42,940 nucleotides of DNA from Candidatus Nealsoniibacteriota bacterium (GCA_003553505.1 PWEN01000043.1:1-42940); one strand, 5' to 3'. Positions 16,922 through 24,850 are shown, counted from the stretch's first letter. The notes: generated by a model not told the origin, from the sequence alone. A program made the numbers and translations.

Positions 16922-16995
16922 AGTTTTTCTATTATATTAATTAATCCGACAAGAAGAAAAAATATAATTGCTGCTGCAAATAGTCCGTTATTCAT
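16918..16995 (-). CDS. 25-residue single-helix membrane mini-protein
   Basis: ATG at 16995 begins a 25-codon frame (MNNGLFAAAIIFFLLVGLIN, then IIEKL) whose TGA overlaps the ATG of the anchored thioredoxin gene (TATGA). It is too short for the ORF track. The product would be one hydrophobic helix with a short charged end. A promoter lies upstream with seven bases from -10 to ATG, so this would be the leaderless first gene of the thiol-relay operon. It could be a real small membrane partner or only a translated leader that couples the next gene. Confidence 0.55.
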   Translation of the reverse strand: MNNGLFAAAIIFFLLVGLINIIEKL

Positions 16996-17002
16996 ATCGT
17001 TA

Positions 17003-17031
17003 ATGTTACTTTCTACAACCTCTTTTGTCAA
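17003..17031 (-). promoter_or_regulatory. Promoter of thiol-relay operon
   Basis: Minus strand TTGACA, a 17-base spacer and TAACAT, with seven bases to the ATG at 16995. It would drive the mini-protein, anchored thioredoxin, CcdA-like, trxB, rtcB and pcm genes. Confidence 0.65.
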
Positions 17032-17037
17032 ATAAGT

Positions 17038-17058
17038 GGAGCACCGCGAAGGTGCTCC
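17038..17058 (-). terminator. Hairpin after zinc-ribbon gene
   Basis: GGAGCACC, a five-base loop, GGTGCTCC: an eight-base perfect stem just after the stop of the 17066-17527 gene on the minus strand. The following bases (ACTTATTTGAC) are only moderately T-rich, so the terminator may be leaky. Confidence 0.6.
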
Positions 17059-17065
17059 TTGGAAG

Positions 17066-17527
17066 TCAACTCTTAAAAAATCTAAAGAGTCCTTCTTTTC
17101 TTAGACCCTTTAGTCCGAATGCTTCCTTGAATAGGGAGACAACCTCCTTTTTTTCCCTCTTTAAGTTTTTTAGGCTCGAAAACTTAAGTGGAAGGATAAT
17201 CGTGTTGTTTTCCCTAAGGTTGTGCTTGCAGTCCTTGCAAGCAGTGTAGTGCATGCTAACTGAAAAGTCGCTGGCATAGCTATACCTGATAGAAAAATAC
17301 TCTATCGGTCTTTCTTGGCAAAAGCGACATGAAACGACTGCTGTACGCGTTTCACCCTTGGAAATTATCCACTCCAAGTGCTTCTCCAGCCTGCCTTGAC
17401 TGGAAGATTTTTTCAGTTCCCTTATTCTTCCTAAGTACCAAACGAGAAAAGAGTAGTCCTCCAACATCATCCTTTCAATTGACTTCCCTTTTCTTTTTCC
17501 TTCTTTAAAAACAAAGGGCTTATCCAA
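17066..17527 (-). CDS. Zinc-ribbon protein with GKxKGKS-type N-terminal motif
   Basis: A 153-residue protein of unknown function. The N-terminal part (FKEGKRKGKSIERMMLEDYSFLVWYL) resembles the short module found in DUF3820 and at the end of some exonuclease X-like proteins. Residues about 67-105 hold a C-x2-C ... C-x2-C zinc ribbon (CRFCQE and CKDCKHNL). The C-terminus is basic. The start is TTG, set by a perfect Shine-Dalgarno AAGGAGGTG just upstream. With a consensus promoter and its own hairpin terminator, this is a single-gene, well-expressed unit. A nucleic-acid role is a guess. Confidence 0.8.
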   Translation of the reverse strand: MDKPFVFKEGKRKGKSIERMMLEDYSFLVWYLGRIRELKKSSSQGRLEKHLEWIISKGETRTAVVSCRFCQERPIEYFSIRYSYASDFSVSMHYTACKDCKHNLRENNTIILPLKFSSLKNLKREKKEVVSLFKEAFGLKGLRKEGLFRFFKS

Positions 17528-17564
17528 TGTGCACCTCCTTCTAAAGGGTTAAAAGAGTGTCTTT

Positions 17565-17593
17565 ATTATATAGTTTTAATTTGATTGTGTCAA
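17565..17593 (-). promoter_or_regulatory. Perfect consensus promoter
   Basis: Minus strand TTGACA, exactly 17 bases, TATAAT: a full sigma-70-type consensus. The leader of about 30 bases carries AAGGAGGTG before a TTG start. It is the strongest-looking promoter in the window. Confidence 0.85.
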
Positions 17594-17594
17594 G

Positions 17595-19535
17595 TCAATT
17601 ATACGCTTCTTGCAGCCAATCTATCATTCCTTTTATCTCATCTTTGATCTCTTTTTCCGTTCTTGATCCGAGAAGAACAAAAATCACTTCTCTTTCTTCA
17701 CCACCAATCTCAAGGTTGAATATATAAAAACCCGTATGCTTAGAAGCGTTTGTAAAACCACTCTTTCCTCCCACAAATGCAGGATCGTCATAGAAGATAT
17801 TCTTGTTAACAAGGTTCGGGAACAATTGATAGTTTACGTTTGTCGTCCAAGTTCCACTCGATATATTCAAAAAAGGAACACGTGAGTTCAGAATATAGTA
17901 AGCGAGATAGTAAACATCTTCCGCAGTAGAAATGTTTCCTTCTTCTATACCACTGGGATCAACAAACTCGGTGTTTCTCATTCCTATCATCTCCGCTTTT
18001 TCATTCATTCTTTTTATGCTCTCCTCCTTCCCCGGAAGGTGAGACAAGATCATGGCAGCATTATTGGAGGACTCCACCAGAAGAGGACGCAAAAGATCTA
18101 TAATACGAAAAACTCTTCCGGGATATATTCCTTCCGTTTCTCCTTGTCCTGTAAGCATATAATCGCGCACCGTTATACGCTGTGTCGTAGCAAACTGCTC
18201 TATAGCAACAATTGCGGTCATCATCTTGGTTATAGATGCTATCGATCTTTCTTCACGAAAATCTCTTTCCGCAAAAACCTTCCCTGAATCCGCATCGGCA
18301 ACAAGAAAGCTTTCCGCAGACACTTCCGGAAAAGCGGGAGCTCTTTTTTCTTGCAAATGAAACTCACCGTTCTCTCGGGGAACAACAAGGATTGGAGTTC
18401 CTCTCTCCAAAAGATCATACAACTTCTCCATCTTCTCATTTTTGACTCTTATACACCCTCCGGAAACCTGTGATATATACGGAGCTCCGGAAGGATAGTA
18501 AGGTTCTCCATGAATAAGATATTTACCATAAAAACGCACAGAGAAAGGCATGTATACTTCCGTGGTAGAAGAGAACCGCACCCCTTCCTTGGACAAAACC
18601 TCATATAGCCCTACGGGAACCCCTCCCCAGTGCTCGCGATCCACCATGTTTAAGACCTCAAACTCCTCTTTTACTTCCCCTTCTTTGTGGTACTCTATGA
18701 TCCTTGTTTCTGTGTTTATCTTCAAAAACTCTTCTAGGTCCTCAGCCAAAAAATTGTAGTCAGGAAGAGTATCGATTTCGTTGACGGTAAGAGAGTCTTT
18801 TATGTGTTTATAAACATCTTCGTACGGTGTCTTCTCGGGAGTATAGAGGTCGTAATCCTCACTATCTTTTGTAGCAGTAAGCTTTACCGGATGTGTATGA
18901 AGCGATTCAGGATGATAGAATAAAAAGCCGTCTTCTTTCTTTTCTATTTGCCAGTTCTCGGGGATCTCTACTGAAAAACCAAGGCCCGGACTTGCATATC
19001 GTATATTTTTTTCTGCAACTTCTTCAAACCTGTCAACGATGAGTCGAAACCTTTTATCTTCCACTTTTACAAAACTATCTTCCTTTTGCAGTGTGTGTGC
19101 CTCTTTTTGCAGTGTATGACGCGCAAAGCGACGTCCCTCCTCATCTATTGCAATAAGGTCAAACCTCTCATCAAAATCCTCCACTTTGGACTCAATAAGC
19201 AAAACAGCGCTTTTTTCGTCCAAAAAGAAAAAATCATGAATGGATGCGGAAAAAGCTTTCTGGGGCAGATCATCATCATTGCAAGCAGAAGAAAGGTCTT
19301 CCACAAAGACCTCCCCTTCTTGAATGTCAAGCGGGCAGTAGATATCAAGTATCTCGTTTTTTATAAAGTCTTCATCAAAAACCTTTTTTTCTTCTTCCTC
19401 TTCTTTTTCTTCTTCCTCTTTCTCTTTTTCCACTTCAATGATCTTCGGTTCTTCCGTAACCAAAAAGTAGTAGTAGCCACCTACAAAAGCTACCACGCAA
19501 GAAACTATTAAAAGTATGAAAACTAAAATCCTCAT
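17595..19535 (-). CDS. L,D-transpeptidase fused to D,D-carboxypeptidase
   Basis: A 646-residue envelope protein. A membrane anchor (ILVFILLIVSCVVAFVGGYYYF) is followed by an acidic linker and a region of unknown fold (about 60-270). Next comes a YkuD-type L,D-transpeptidase domain with H342 (LIHGEPYY) and the nucleophile C361 in QVSGGCIRV. The C-terminal half is an S11 carboxypeptidase with SxxK at 434-437 (SITK), SxN at 489-491 (SSN) and KSG at 591-593. S11 enzymes make tetrapeptides and L,D-transpeptidases use tetrapeptides as donors for 3-3 cross-links. The fusion could therefore couple the two steps; this is inference. The start is ATG 19535, with GTG one codon upstream as an alternative. 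The duplicated HTLQKEAHTLQKED is a short tandem repeat near residue 145. Confidence 0.88.
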   Translation of the reverse strand: MRILVFILLIVSCVVAFVGGYYYFLVTEEPKIIEVEKEKEEEEKEEEEEKKVFDEDFIKNEILDIYCPLDIQEGEVFVEDLSSACNDDDLPQKAFSASIHDFFFLDEKSAVLLIESKVEDFDERFDLIAIDEEGRRFARHTLQKEAHTLQKEDSFVKVEDKRFRLIVDRFEEVAEKNIRYASPGLGFSVEIPENWQIEKKEDGFLFYHPESLHTHPVKLTATKDSEDYDLYTPEKTPYEDVYKHIKDSLTVNEIDTLPDYNFLAEDLEEFLKINTETRIIEYHKEGEVKEEFEVLNMVDREHWGGVPVGLYEVLSKEGVRFSSTTEVYMPFSVRFYGKYLIHGEPYYPSGAPYISQVSGGCIRVKNEKMEKLYDLLERGTPILVVPRENGEFHLQEKRAPAFPEVSAESFLVADADSGKVFAERDFREERSIASITKMMTAIVAIEQFATTQRITVRDYMLTGQGETEGIYPGRVFRIIDLLRPLLVESSNNAAMILSHLPGKEESIKRMNEKAEMIGMRNTEFVDPSGIEEGNISTAEDVYYLAYYILNSRVPFLNISSGTWTTNVNYQLFPNLVNKNIFYDDPAFVGGKSGFTNASKHTGFYIFNLEIGGEEREVIFVLLGSRTEKEIKDEIKGMIDWLQEAYN

Positions 19536-19544
19536 CACGCCCTA

Positions 19545-19573
19545 AGGATAAAACAAACGAGGAGTTGTTGCAA
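19545..19573 (-). promoter_or_regulatory. Promoter of the LDT/DD-carboxypeptidase gene
   Basis: Minus strand TTGCAA, a 17-base spacer and TATCCT, nine bases before ATG 19535. The -35 hexamer is self-complementary and is the same six bases used as -35 by the divergent pilT promoter. Confidence 0.5.
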
Positions 19574-19596
19574 GATTAGTGTTTATAAAGTAGAAT
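19568..19596 (+). promoter_or_regulatory. pilT promoter
   Basis: TTGCAA, a 17-base spacer and TAGAAT. The ATG at 19611 follows 14 bases after the -10 box and no Shine-Dalgarno sequence is visible, so the leader would be very short. Confidence 0.6.
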
Positions 19597-19610
19597 GAAA
19601 ATCAAAAAAT

Positions 19611-20702
19611 ATGAAAGAACACGAATCAATTCAAAAAAAGAATAAACAGGCCGTACTAGAAGAACTGATAGGGATAGCCATAGAAAAAGATGCTTCCGAC
19701 ATACACATCTCTGTGGGGCACTATCCCATAATAAGAACGAACGGACAACTCACTTATCTTGAAGACAAAGGCAAGATCGGATCAGAAGATTCACGAGAGC
19801 TGGCCATGGTAATGATGACTGAGGAACAAAAGAAGTACTTTTCACAAAACTTGGAGGTAGACTTCTCTTATACCTATAAAGACAGTGCAAGACTGCGTGT
19901 GAACGTATTCATGCAACGCGGGGAAGTTTCCTGTTCCATGCGTCTTATACCGAGAAACATAAAAACGATAGAAGATCTCGAGATGCCGCCCATAACATAT
20001 AATTTCTGCAACTCCAATCAAGGATTTGTTCTTGTTACAGGACCTACAGGACACGGAAAGTCTACCACTCTGGCAGCAATGATAAACTACATAAATCGCA
20101 ATAAGTTCTCACACATAATTACGATAGAAGATCCTGTAGAATACATATTTGAGGATGAAAAGTCGCTCATTGATCAGAGAGAGGTGGGAGAAGATGCGCG
20201 GTCCTTTTCCAGTGCTCTTCGAGCAGCTTTCCGACAGGACCCGGACGTTATAATGGTAGGAGAGATGCGCGATCCAGAAACAATAACGATGGCAATAACG
20301 GCCGCGGAAACAGGGCATCTCGTATTCTCCACACTACACACAAACTCCGCAAGTCAAACAATACACCGTATAATCGACTCCTTTCCTCCTGAGCAACAAA
20401 ACCAAATACGAGCGCAACTGTCCGCCTCTTTGAAGGGAGTTATATCAAAAAGACTTATTCCCGGCATAAACGGAGGAATAGTTCCGGCTTACGAGATAAT
20501 GATGACAAATCCCGCGATAGCAAACCTTATAAGAGAAAACAGGACTCACGAAATAAATCGCGTAATAGAGACGTCTGCGGAAGAGGGAATGATAAGCATG
20601 AATAAGTCTCTTCTCCGATTGGCAAAGAAGCAAAAAATATCAACCAAAAACGCTCTCACATACTCTCCTCTACCGGAGGAACTAAGAAAAATGATGGAGT
20701 AG
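19611..20702 (+). CDS. pilT: Type IV pilus retraction ATPase PilT
   Basis: Hexameric cytoplasmic ATPase that powers pilus retraction (twitching, DNA uptake). Walker A is GPTGHGKS starting at residue 144. EDPVEYIFEDEKSLIDQREVG is the Asp-box region, DPDVIMVGEMRD is Walker B, and the His-box lies in TGHLVFSTLHTNSA. The C-terminal AIANLIREN is close to the AIRNLIRE motif that marks PilT rather than PilB. The length of 363 residues is typical. It stands alone on the plus strand, apart from the other pil genes, and its 3' end lies two bases from a convergent gene. Confidence 0.95.
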   Translation: MKEHESIQKKNKQAVLEELIGIAIEKDASDIHISVGHYPIIRTNGQLTYLEDKGKIGSEDSRELAMVMMTEEQKKYFSQNLEVDFSYTYKDSARLRVNVFMQRGEVSCSMRLIPRNIKTIEDLEMPPITYNFCNSNQGFVLVTGPTGHGKSTTLAAMINYINRNKFSHIITIEDPVEYIFEDEKSLIDQREVGEDARSFSSALRAAFRQDPDVIMVGEMRDPETITMAITAAETGHLVFSTLHTNSASQTIHRIIDSFPPEQQNQIRAQLSASLKGVISKRLIPGINGGIVPAYEIMMTNPAIANLIRENRTHEINRVIETSAEEGMISMNKSLLRLAKKQKISTKNALTYSPLPEELRKMME

Positions 20703-20704
20703 TT

Positions 20705-21520
20705 CTATTTATACACCCTTCTTACAAGTACTCCTGCAAGCACAATCACCGCTCCCGTAACAGCAAACCAAAGAGAGAAAACAAGCATACTACCAAAGAT
20801 GCTCCCCGCCAAGAACTCCAAAGTTTTTAAATCCCCCACAAATGCCGTGGCTGTCATGCTTAGTATGGGATTTATCACGAAAAAAACAACAGCAGAGACC
20901 ATTACACCCGATCCAAAGAGTATAAGCCCCCTTGATATACCTACAGACAGAAAGTAGGTTACCGCGATAAGCAAAAAAGCAACATAAACAAAAGAAAGAT
21001 ATCCTTTTGCTGCAGTTGCTCCGGAAAAAACCTCCTGAGCCTCTTCTTCTCCAATCAACTCCTTTATCTTTATCTCACTTGGTAAATCAGTTTCTTCCAA
21101 GAACTGATAAGCGAAAGCTTCCGCCTGCTCTCCGTTAACTCCGATTTCTTTTTTCTCTTCCTCTGAAAGGGCTTCTATTTCTTTTGTTAGGTTTAAAAAA
21201 AGATCGCTCTTTCTTTCTTCTAAATTAATAGTTGCCGTAAGTTCTCCGGAAAGAAGATCATCAAGAATCAGGTCAAGCTGTTCCTCTATCCACTCCTCGT
21301 GAAAGGTATTTAAAAAAGCACTTCTTGCAAACTCGGGGTGTTCTCCCAAGAATCGCTCTGCATCATCGTGCAGAGCAGAAGAGATATCACCGATATTTTC
21401 GTGATAGTAGTCACTACTTAAAACTGTTCTCTGCAAACCTTCTCCCACTTGATAAAAAACACCAAGTACTACAAGAACCAAAAACAATATTGCTAATCCA
21501 AGAAGCTTTGAGTTTGTCAT
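20705..21520 (-). CDS. Membrane protein of unknown function
   Basis: A 271-residue protein with one N-terminal membrane helix (LGLAILFLVLVVLGVFYQV), an extracytoplasmic acidic helical region (about 30-170) and three C-terminal helices (about 172-265). I do not recognise a family. The ATG overlaps the stop of the SIMPL gene by four bases, so the two are coupled and may act together at the membrane. Confidence 0.75.
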   Translation of the reverse strand: MTNSKLLGLAILFLVLVVLGVFYQVGEGLQRTVLSSDYYHENIGDISSALHDDAERFLGEHPEFARSAFLNTFHEEWIEEQLDLILDDLLSGELTATINLEERKSDLFLNLTKEIEALSEEEKKEIGVNGEQAEAFAYQFLEETDLPSEIKIKELIGEEEAQEVFSGATAAKGYLSFVYVAFLLIAVTYFLSVGISRGLILFGSGVMVSAVVFFVINPILSMTATAFVGDLKTLEFLAGSIFGSMLVFSLWFAVTGAVIVLAGVLVRRVYK

Positions 21521-22254
21521 CTGATCTCGTACTCTACTGTAACGTTTACGGTTATATCACTTTCTCCAGGTTCTATGGGAACCTGCCCCTCTACGGCATC
21601 CATTCTTTCCTGAATCGGAGCATAATAGTCTCTTTCTTCGGAAAAAGAGATAACCCTTCCCACTTTAACTCCAAGCGCGGAACTTGTTTCTTGCGCCTTT
21701 CTTTTGGCGTCCTCTATCGCTTTCTTGCGCGCTTCATTTTTATATTCTTCCTCTTCTTCCACCAAGAACTGCACGCTGTTTACTTCATTTGCTCCTGCTC
21801 TCACGGCACCATCTATTAGACTGCTTACTCTTTCCATGTCTTCTATATACGTTTCCACGGAGTTTGTTACGCGATACCCATAAAGAGTCCTCCTGTCCTC
21901 TATCTGCTCATACAAGGGACGAACGGTAAACCCTTTCGTTCTTATGTTGTTATCTTCTATTCCTTCATTTTTAAGATAATTTATCAACTCTTCCGCTCTT
22001 GTATTGTTCTCATTTAAGGCATCTTCCGTGCTACTATCCTCTGTTACCACGGCGAAAGATACTTTCGCCACATTAGGAGCAACGCTTACTTCTCCTTCTC
22101 CACTTACACGCACCGTGCGCATGTGCTCGCTATCAAGTCCTATAAAGCGTGATCTCTCTACTTCGTTGCTTATAAGAACATTTACAAGCACAGTAAGAGA
22201 GACAACAAAAACTACCCCTACCACTGTTGAGATTATTTTTATTTTTTTATCCAT
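21517..22254 (-). CDS. SIMPL (DUF541) domain protein, membrane anchored
   Basis: A 245-residue protein with an N-terminal membrane helix (IISTVVGVVFVVSLTVLVNVLI) and one SIMPL/DUF541 domain. Marks are VRVSGEGEVSVAPNVAKVSFAV at the start, NIRTKGFTVRPLYE in the middle and EARKKAIEDAKRKAQETSSALG near the end. The family is found in periplasmic or outer-surface proteins linked to oxidative stress in some bacteria; its molecular role is unclear. The promoter is leaderless-like and the gene is first in a two-gene unit. Confidence 0.88.
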   Translation of the reverse strand: MDKKIKIISTVVGVVFVVSLTVLVNVLISNEVERSRFIGLDSEHMRTVRVSGEGEVSVAPNVAKVSFAVVTEDSSTEDALNENNTRAEELINYLKNEGIEDNNIRTKGFTVRPLYEQIEDRRTLYGYRVTNSVETYIEDMERVSSLIDGAVRAGANEVNSVQFLVEEEEEYKNEARKKAIEDAKRKAQETSSALGVKVGRVISFSEERDYYAPIQERMDAVEGQVPIEPGESDITVNVTVEYEIR

Positions 22255-22262
22255 AATTAGCT

Positions 22263-22291
22263 ACTTTAATTAACTATTTTAAAGATAACAA
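22263..22291 (-). promoter_or_regulatory. Promoter of SIMPL operon
   Basis: Minus strand TTGTTA, a 17-base spacer and TAAAGT, eight bases before the ATG at 22254. No Shine-Dalgarno sequence is seen. Confidence 0.5.
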
Positions 22292-22299
22292 CAAAGTTG

Positions 22300-23163
22300 T
22301 CAGATTTCAATACTTAAAAGAAAATCTTCTATTTTTTTATACGACCCTCTTTCCATTCCCCCGTGACTACTCTCTTCCGGAAAGTAGGTTTGCACTTCAG
22401 TGCTAAAAGCTTCCTGCAAAACCTTGGAGTGCTCAAGAGGAACAACAGGATCTTCTCTGGCATGCATTAAAAACACGGGCACGTCCACAAGAGGCGCCTT
22501 CTTTAAAGGGGAGTCGTCATTAAAGTCAACTCCAAAGATCAAGCGCGCCCAAAAAAGAGTTGTCTCCATTAAGCTTCTCTCCAGAACAGGAAAGCTGTAG
22601 ATCTCTTTGGACATCTCACGTATGTCAGCGTAGGGAGAGTTACAAACAACTCCTTTGACAACATCCCGCTCCGGGGCAACCATAACAGAAACCGCCGCTC
22701 CCATGGAAAAACCCCACAGAAAAATATTGTCTGCTTCCTTTTCTTCTTCTAAAAAGTCCAGCGCAGCGTGTAGATCTCTTGTTTCTTTTATTCCCAGCGT
22801 AGAGTACCTGCCTCCGCTGTCTCCCATATAGCGAAAATCAAACAAAAGAACATTAAAGTTTTCTACAAGGTGCTGTGAGCTATAAAAAACGGAGCCCTTG
22901 TCTCCCAAATAACCGTGAAGAAGAACAACGGTAGGCACCTCTTCATCTTTTAAAGAAGGAATAAACCAGCCCTTTAGTTTTACGCCATCATCGGCATAAA
23001 AAGAGATGTCTTCATACTCCATACTGTAATCACTCGGAGTAATGGAGCTTTTAAAGACAGAGGGACGCACAAGTGTGTGCAAAGAAAAAAGAGAAACAAC
23101 AATATGCACAACAACAAGATAAGCCACTACTCCGAGAAAAACATATGTCAACTTCTTCTTCAT
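22300..23163 (-). CDS. Membrane-anchored alpha/beta hydrolase
   Basis: A serine hydrolase of about 287 residues with an N-terminal membrane helix (KLTYVFLGVVAYLVVVHIVV). The oxyanion region is VVLLHGYLGDKG and the nucleophile elbow is WGFSMGAA. The acid is the Asp in MHAREDPVVP and the catalytic His is in SSHGGM. This resembles the BAAT/dienelactone hydrolase-like and YqkD-type group, whose substrates vary. The start at 23163 is preferred to 23172 because the stop of the 39-residue upstream ORF overlaps this ATG (ATATGAAG). Confidence 0.88.
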   Translation of the reverse strand: MKKKLTYVFLGVVAYLVVVHIVVSLFSLHTLVRPSVFKSSITPSDYSMEYEDISFYADDGVKLKGWFIPSLKDEEVPTVVLLHGYLGDKGSVFYSSQHLVENFNVLLFDFRYMGDSGGRYSTLGIKETRDLHAALDFLEEEKEADNIFLWGFSMGAAVSVMVAPERDVVKGVVCNSPYADIREMSKEIYSFPVLERSLMETTLFWARLIFGVDFNDDSPLKKAPLVDVPVFLMHAREDPVVPLEHSKVLQEAFSTEVQTYFPEESSHGGMERGSYKKIEDFLLSIEI

Positions 23164-23279
23164 ATTTCGCACTCTAAATTATAGAGGCAGTGACACCTTT
23201 CTTCGCTCTTGTAGTAAATTATTATCTCTTCTCCGTTAATACCATCTTCTACTTTAAAACAAGGATTTGCTGCTTTCAT
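23160..23279 (-). CDS. 39-residue Cys-rich small protein
   Basis: ATG at 23279 opens a 39-codon frame (MKAANPCFKVEDGINGEEII and on to ERCHCLYNLECEI) that fills the gap between the propeller gene and the hydrolase. It begins one base after the propeller stop, and its TGA overlaps the hydrolase ATG. Such exact fitting at both ends supports real translation. It has four cysteines (7, 29, 31, 37) that could bind metal or form disulfides. I do not recognise a family; the tail looks like the end of a beta-sandwich domain. Confidence 0.55.
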   Translation of the reverse strand: MKAANPCFKVEDGINGEEIIIYYKSEERCHCLYNLECEI

Positions 23280-23280
23280 C

Positions 23281-24279
23281 TCAATAAACTATAAAATCAC
23301 TTACTTTTTCTTTTAATGTTTGTTCTACAATCACTTCCTCGTCCTCAAAAACAAGAAAATTTCTGTCACAAGCAACAAATAAATACCCTCTTTCTTCTTT
23401 TATTAGAGCGCTAGAACAGTCTTCCGCCAAAAAGATCTTCTCTTCTATGAACAAATCTCCTTTTTTATGGCCTATCTTGGCAACAAAATGATCATCATCG
23501 ACAATAATCGCCCACACAGGAGATACGTCAGTAGAAGAAACAATATTAAATCCGTCTATTTCCTCTTCATAATAAGGGTTGCTGTAAAGCCTTTGAGAGC
23601 CTATCTTCTCTACTTTTTGCGCATCAAAAAAGTAGGCGCTTAAAAATCCTCCCGCGGTTGTTGACTGAGACTGCAAGACCACCCACTGATCATGCTTTCT
23701 GTCCAACCACTGATCTACAAGGTGCTGATTAACTCCTTCTATGTGTGTTTTTTCAATTATTTTTAAATTAGCAGGATCTTTCACGTCCACCGTAAGAATA
23801 TATATAGGAAACATTATGTTGTCCAAAAGGTAGGCAGTGTCATCATGGATGAATATGTCATGAGCATTCTTTGCCCACTCGCCCACCTCAATATCAACCC
23901 TGTCAATCTCCTCTAATTCATCATTTAAAACAACAAGAGAGCTTTCCACGCAAACATAAGCATACTCTTTATAAGTGTCTACTGCTTCCACTTCCTCTCG
24001 AAAATCAACAACACTGTCACGCGAGAAAATAGTATTGCTGTCAGTGCTCCAAAAAAAATACTCATCATTTAACTTAAAGATATGCGATCCCTTGTCTTCC
24101 TCTTCTTCTTTTTTGCTGTAAGCGTCTTTCTCTTTATTGTAGGCATAGTAAGAGACATTCTTGTTAAGATCAGCAAAAACAACACTCCCGGGAAACCTTT
24201 CAGGCTCCTCAGGAGCAAAAAGGAGGATTGCCGCAAAGATTGCTAAAAAAACAATCAGTACTATTAATATTTTCTTCAT
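23281..24279 (-). CDS. Secreted beta-propeller-like protein
   Basis: A 332-residue protein with an N-terminal signal or anchor (ILIVLIVFLAIFAAILLF). The rest is strand-rich with repeated short turns such as KEYAYVCVESSLVVLND, DTAYLLDN and RGYLFVACDRNFLVF, spaced like blades of a propeller (LVIVD/WD-like). The part around 140-175 (DIFIHDDTAYLLDN ... ILTVDVKDPANLKII) is the best match to LVIVD-type repeats. No catalytic motif is visible. The role is unknown; protein binding at the cell surface is plausible. Confidence 0.7.
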   Translation of the reverse strand: MKKILIVLIVFLAIFAAILLFAPEEPERFPGSVVFADLNKNVSYYAYNKEKDAYSKKEEEEDKGSHIFKLNDEYFFWSTDSNTIFSRDSVVDFREEVEAVDTYKEYAYVCVESSLVVLNDELEEIDRVDIEVGEWAKNAHDIFIHDDTAYLLDNIMFPIYILTVDVKDPANLKIIEKTHIEGVNQHLVDQWLDRKHDQWVVLQSQSTTAGGFLSAYFFDAQKVEKIGSQRLYSNPYYEEEIDGFNIVSSTDVSPVWAIIVDDDHFVAKIGHKKGDLFIEEKIFLAEDCSSALIKEERGYLFVACDRNFLVFEDEEVIVEQTLKEKVSDFIVY

Positions 24280-24307
24280 ATGTTTAAAGATTAATCTTAA
24301 AGGGTTT

Positions 24308-24850
24308 CTACGTCAACACAAAATTAAATAGTAAAACATAAATAACAAGCACAAAGGTGGCATTTCCCAACGCCACAGCGCCAATTATATGCAAAAACCT
24401 CGCCCTTCCAAGCCCCAAAGCAACCATTAAAAAATCTTGCGGAAGAGGGGCAAAAGAGCTATACATATAAGCCGCAAAAGGTGTTACCCAATAAGGTTTT
24501 TTATTTAACCAGCAAGAGAACTTGTCCAAATAACGACTCTCTATAACGGCGTTTCCCTTGTATCCTAAAAGAAAAAACAAAGAATCCCCGAGAGCACACG
24601 CGGGGGCAACTACCAAAGCAAGGAGAAGTATGTTAAAATCTCCCGTGCTCATTAAGGTTATAAGAGTGGCATAATAAGGAGCAGAGGCAAACCCGGAAAC
24701 ACCTACAAGAGCCGTAAGAAAAACAAAAAGATAGCCCGTCTCCACGCCTATAACAGAAACCAGTTCTTTCGGAGGAATGATCCGGATAAACGCTATCCAC
24801 AAAACAAGGAATACGAGAAGTATCCAAAACCCCTTGTATCTTCTTATCAT
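24308..24850 (-). CDS. VTT (SNARE-associated/DedA-like) membrane protein
   Basis: A 180-residue protein with about five hydrophobic segments. FASAPYYATLITLMSTGDFNILL, ALGDSLFFLLGYKGN and YMYSSFAPLPQDFLMVALGLGRARFL follow the pattern of the VTT domain, in which a small amphipathic stretch and a Pro-rich turn sit between helices. It most resembles the short YqaA-type branch. DedA-family proteins act in lipid carrier flipping; whether this one does is not shown. It starts one base after the methyltransferase stop. Confidence 0.75.
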   Translation of the reverse strand: MIRRYKGFWILLVFLVLWIAFIRIIPPKELVSVIGVETGYLFVFLTALVGVSGFASAPYYATLITLMSTGDFNILLLALVVAPACALGDSLFFLLGYKGNAVIESRYLDKFSCWLNKKPYWVTPFAAYMYSSFAPLPQDFLMVALGLGRARFLHIIGAVALGNATFVLVIYVLLFNFVLT

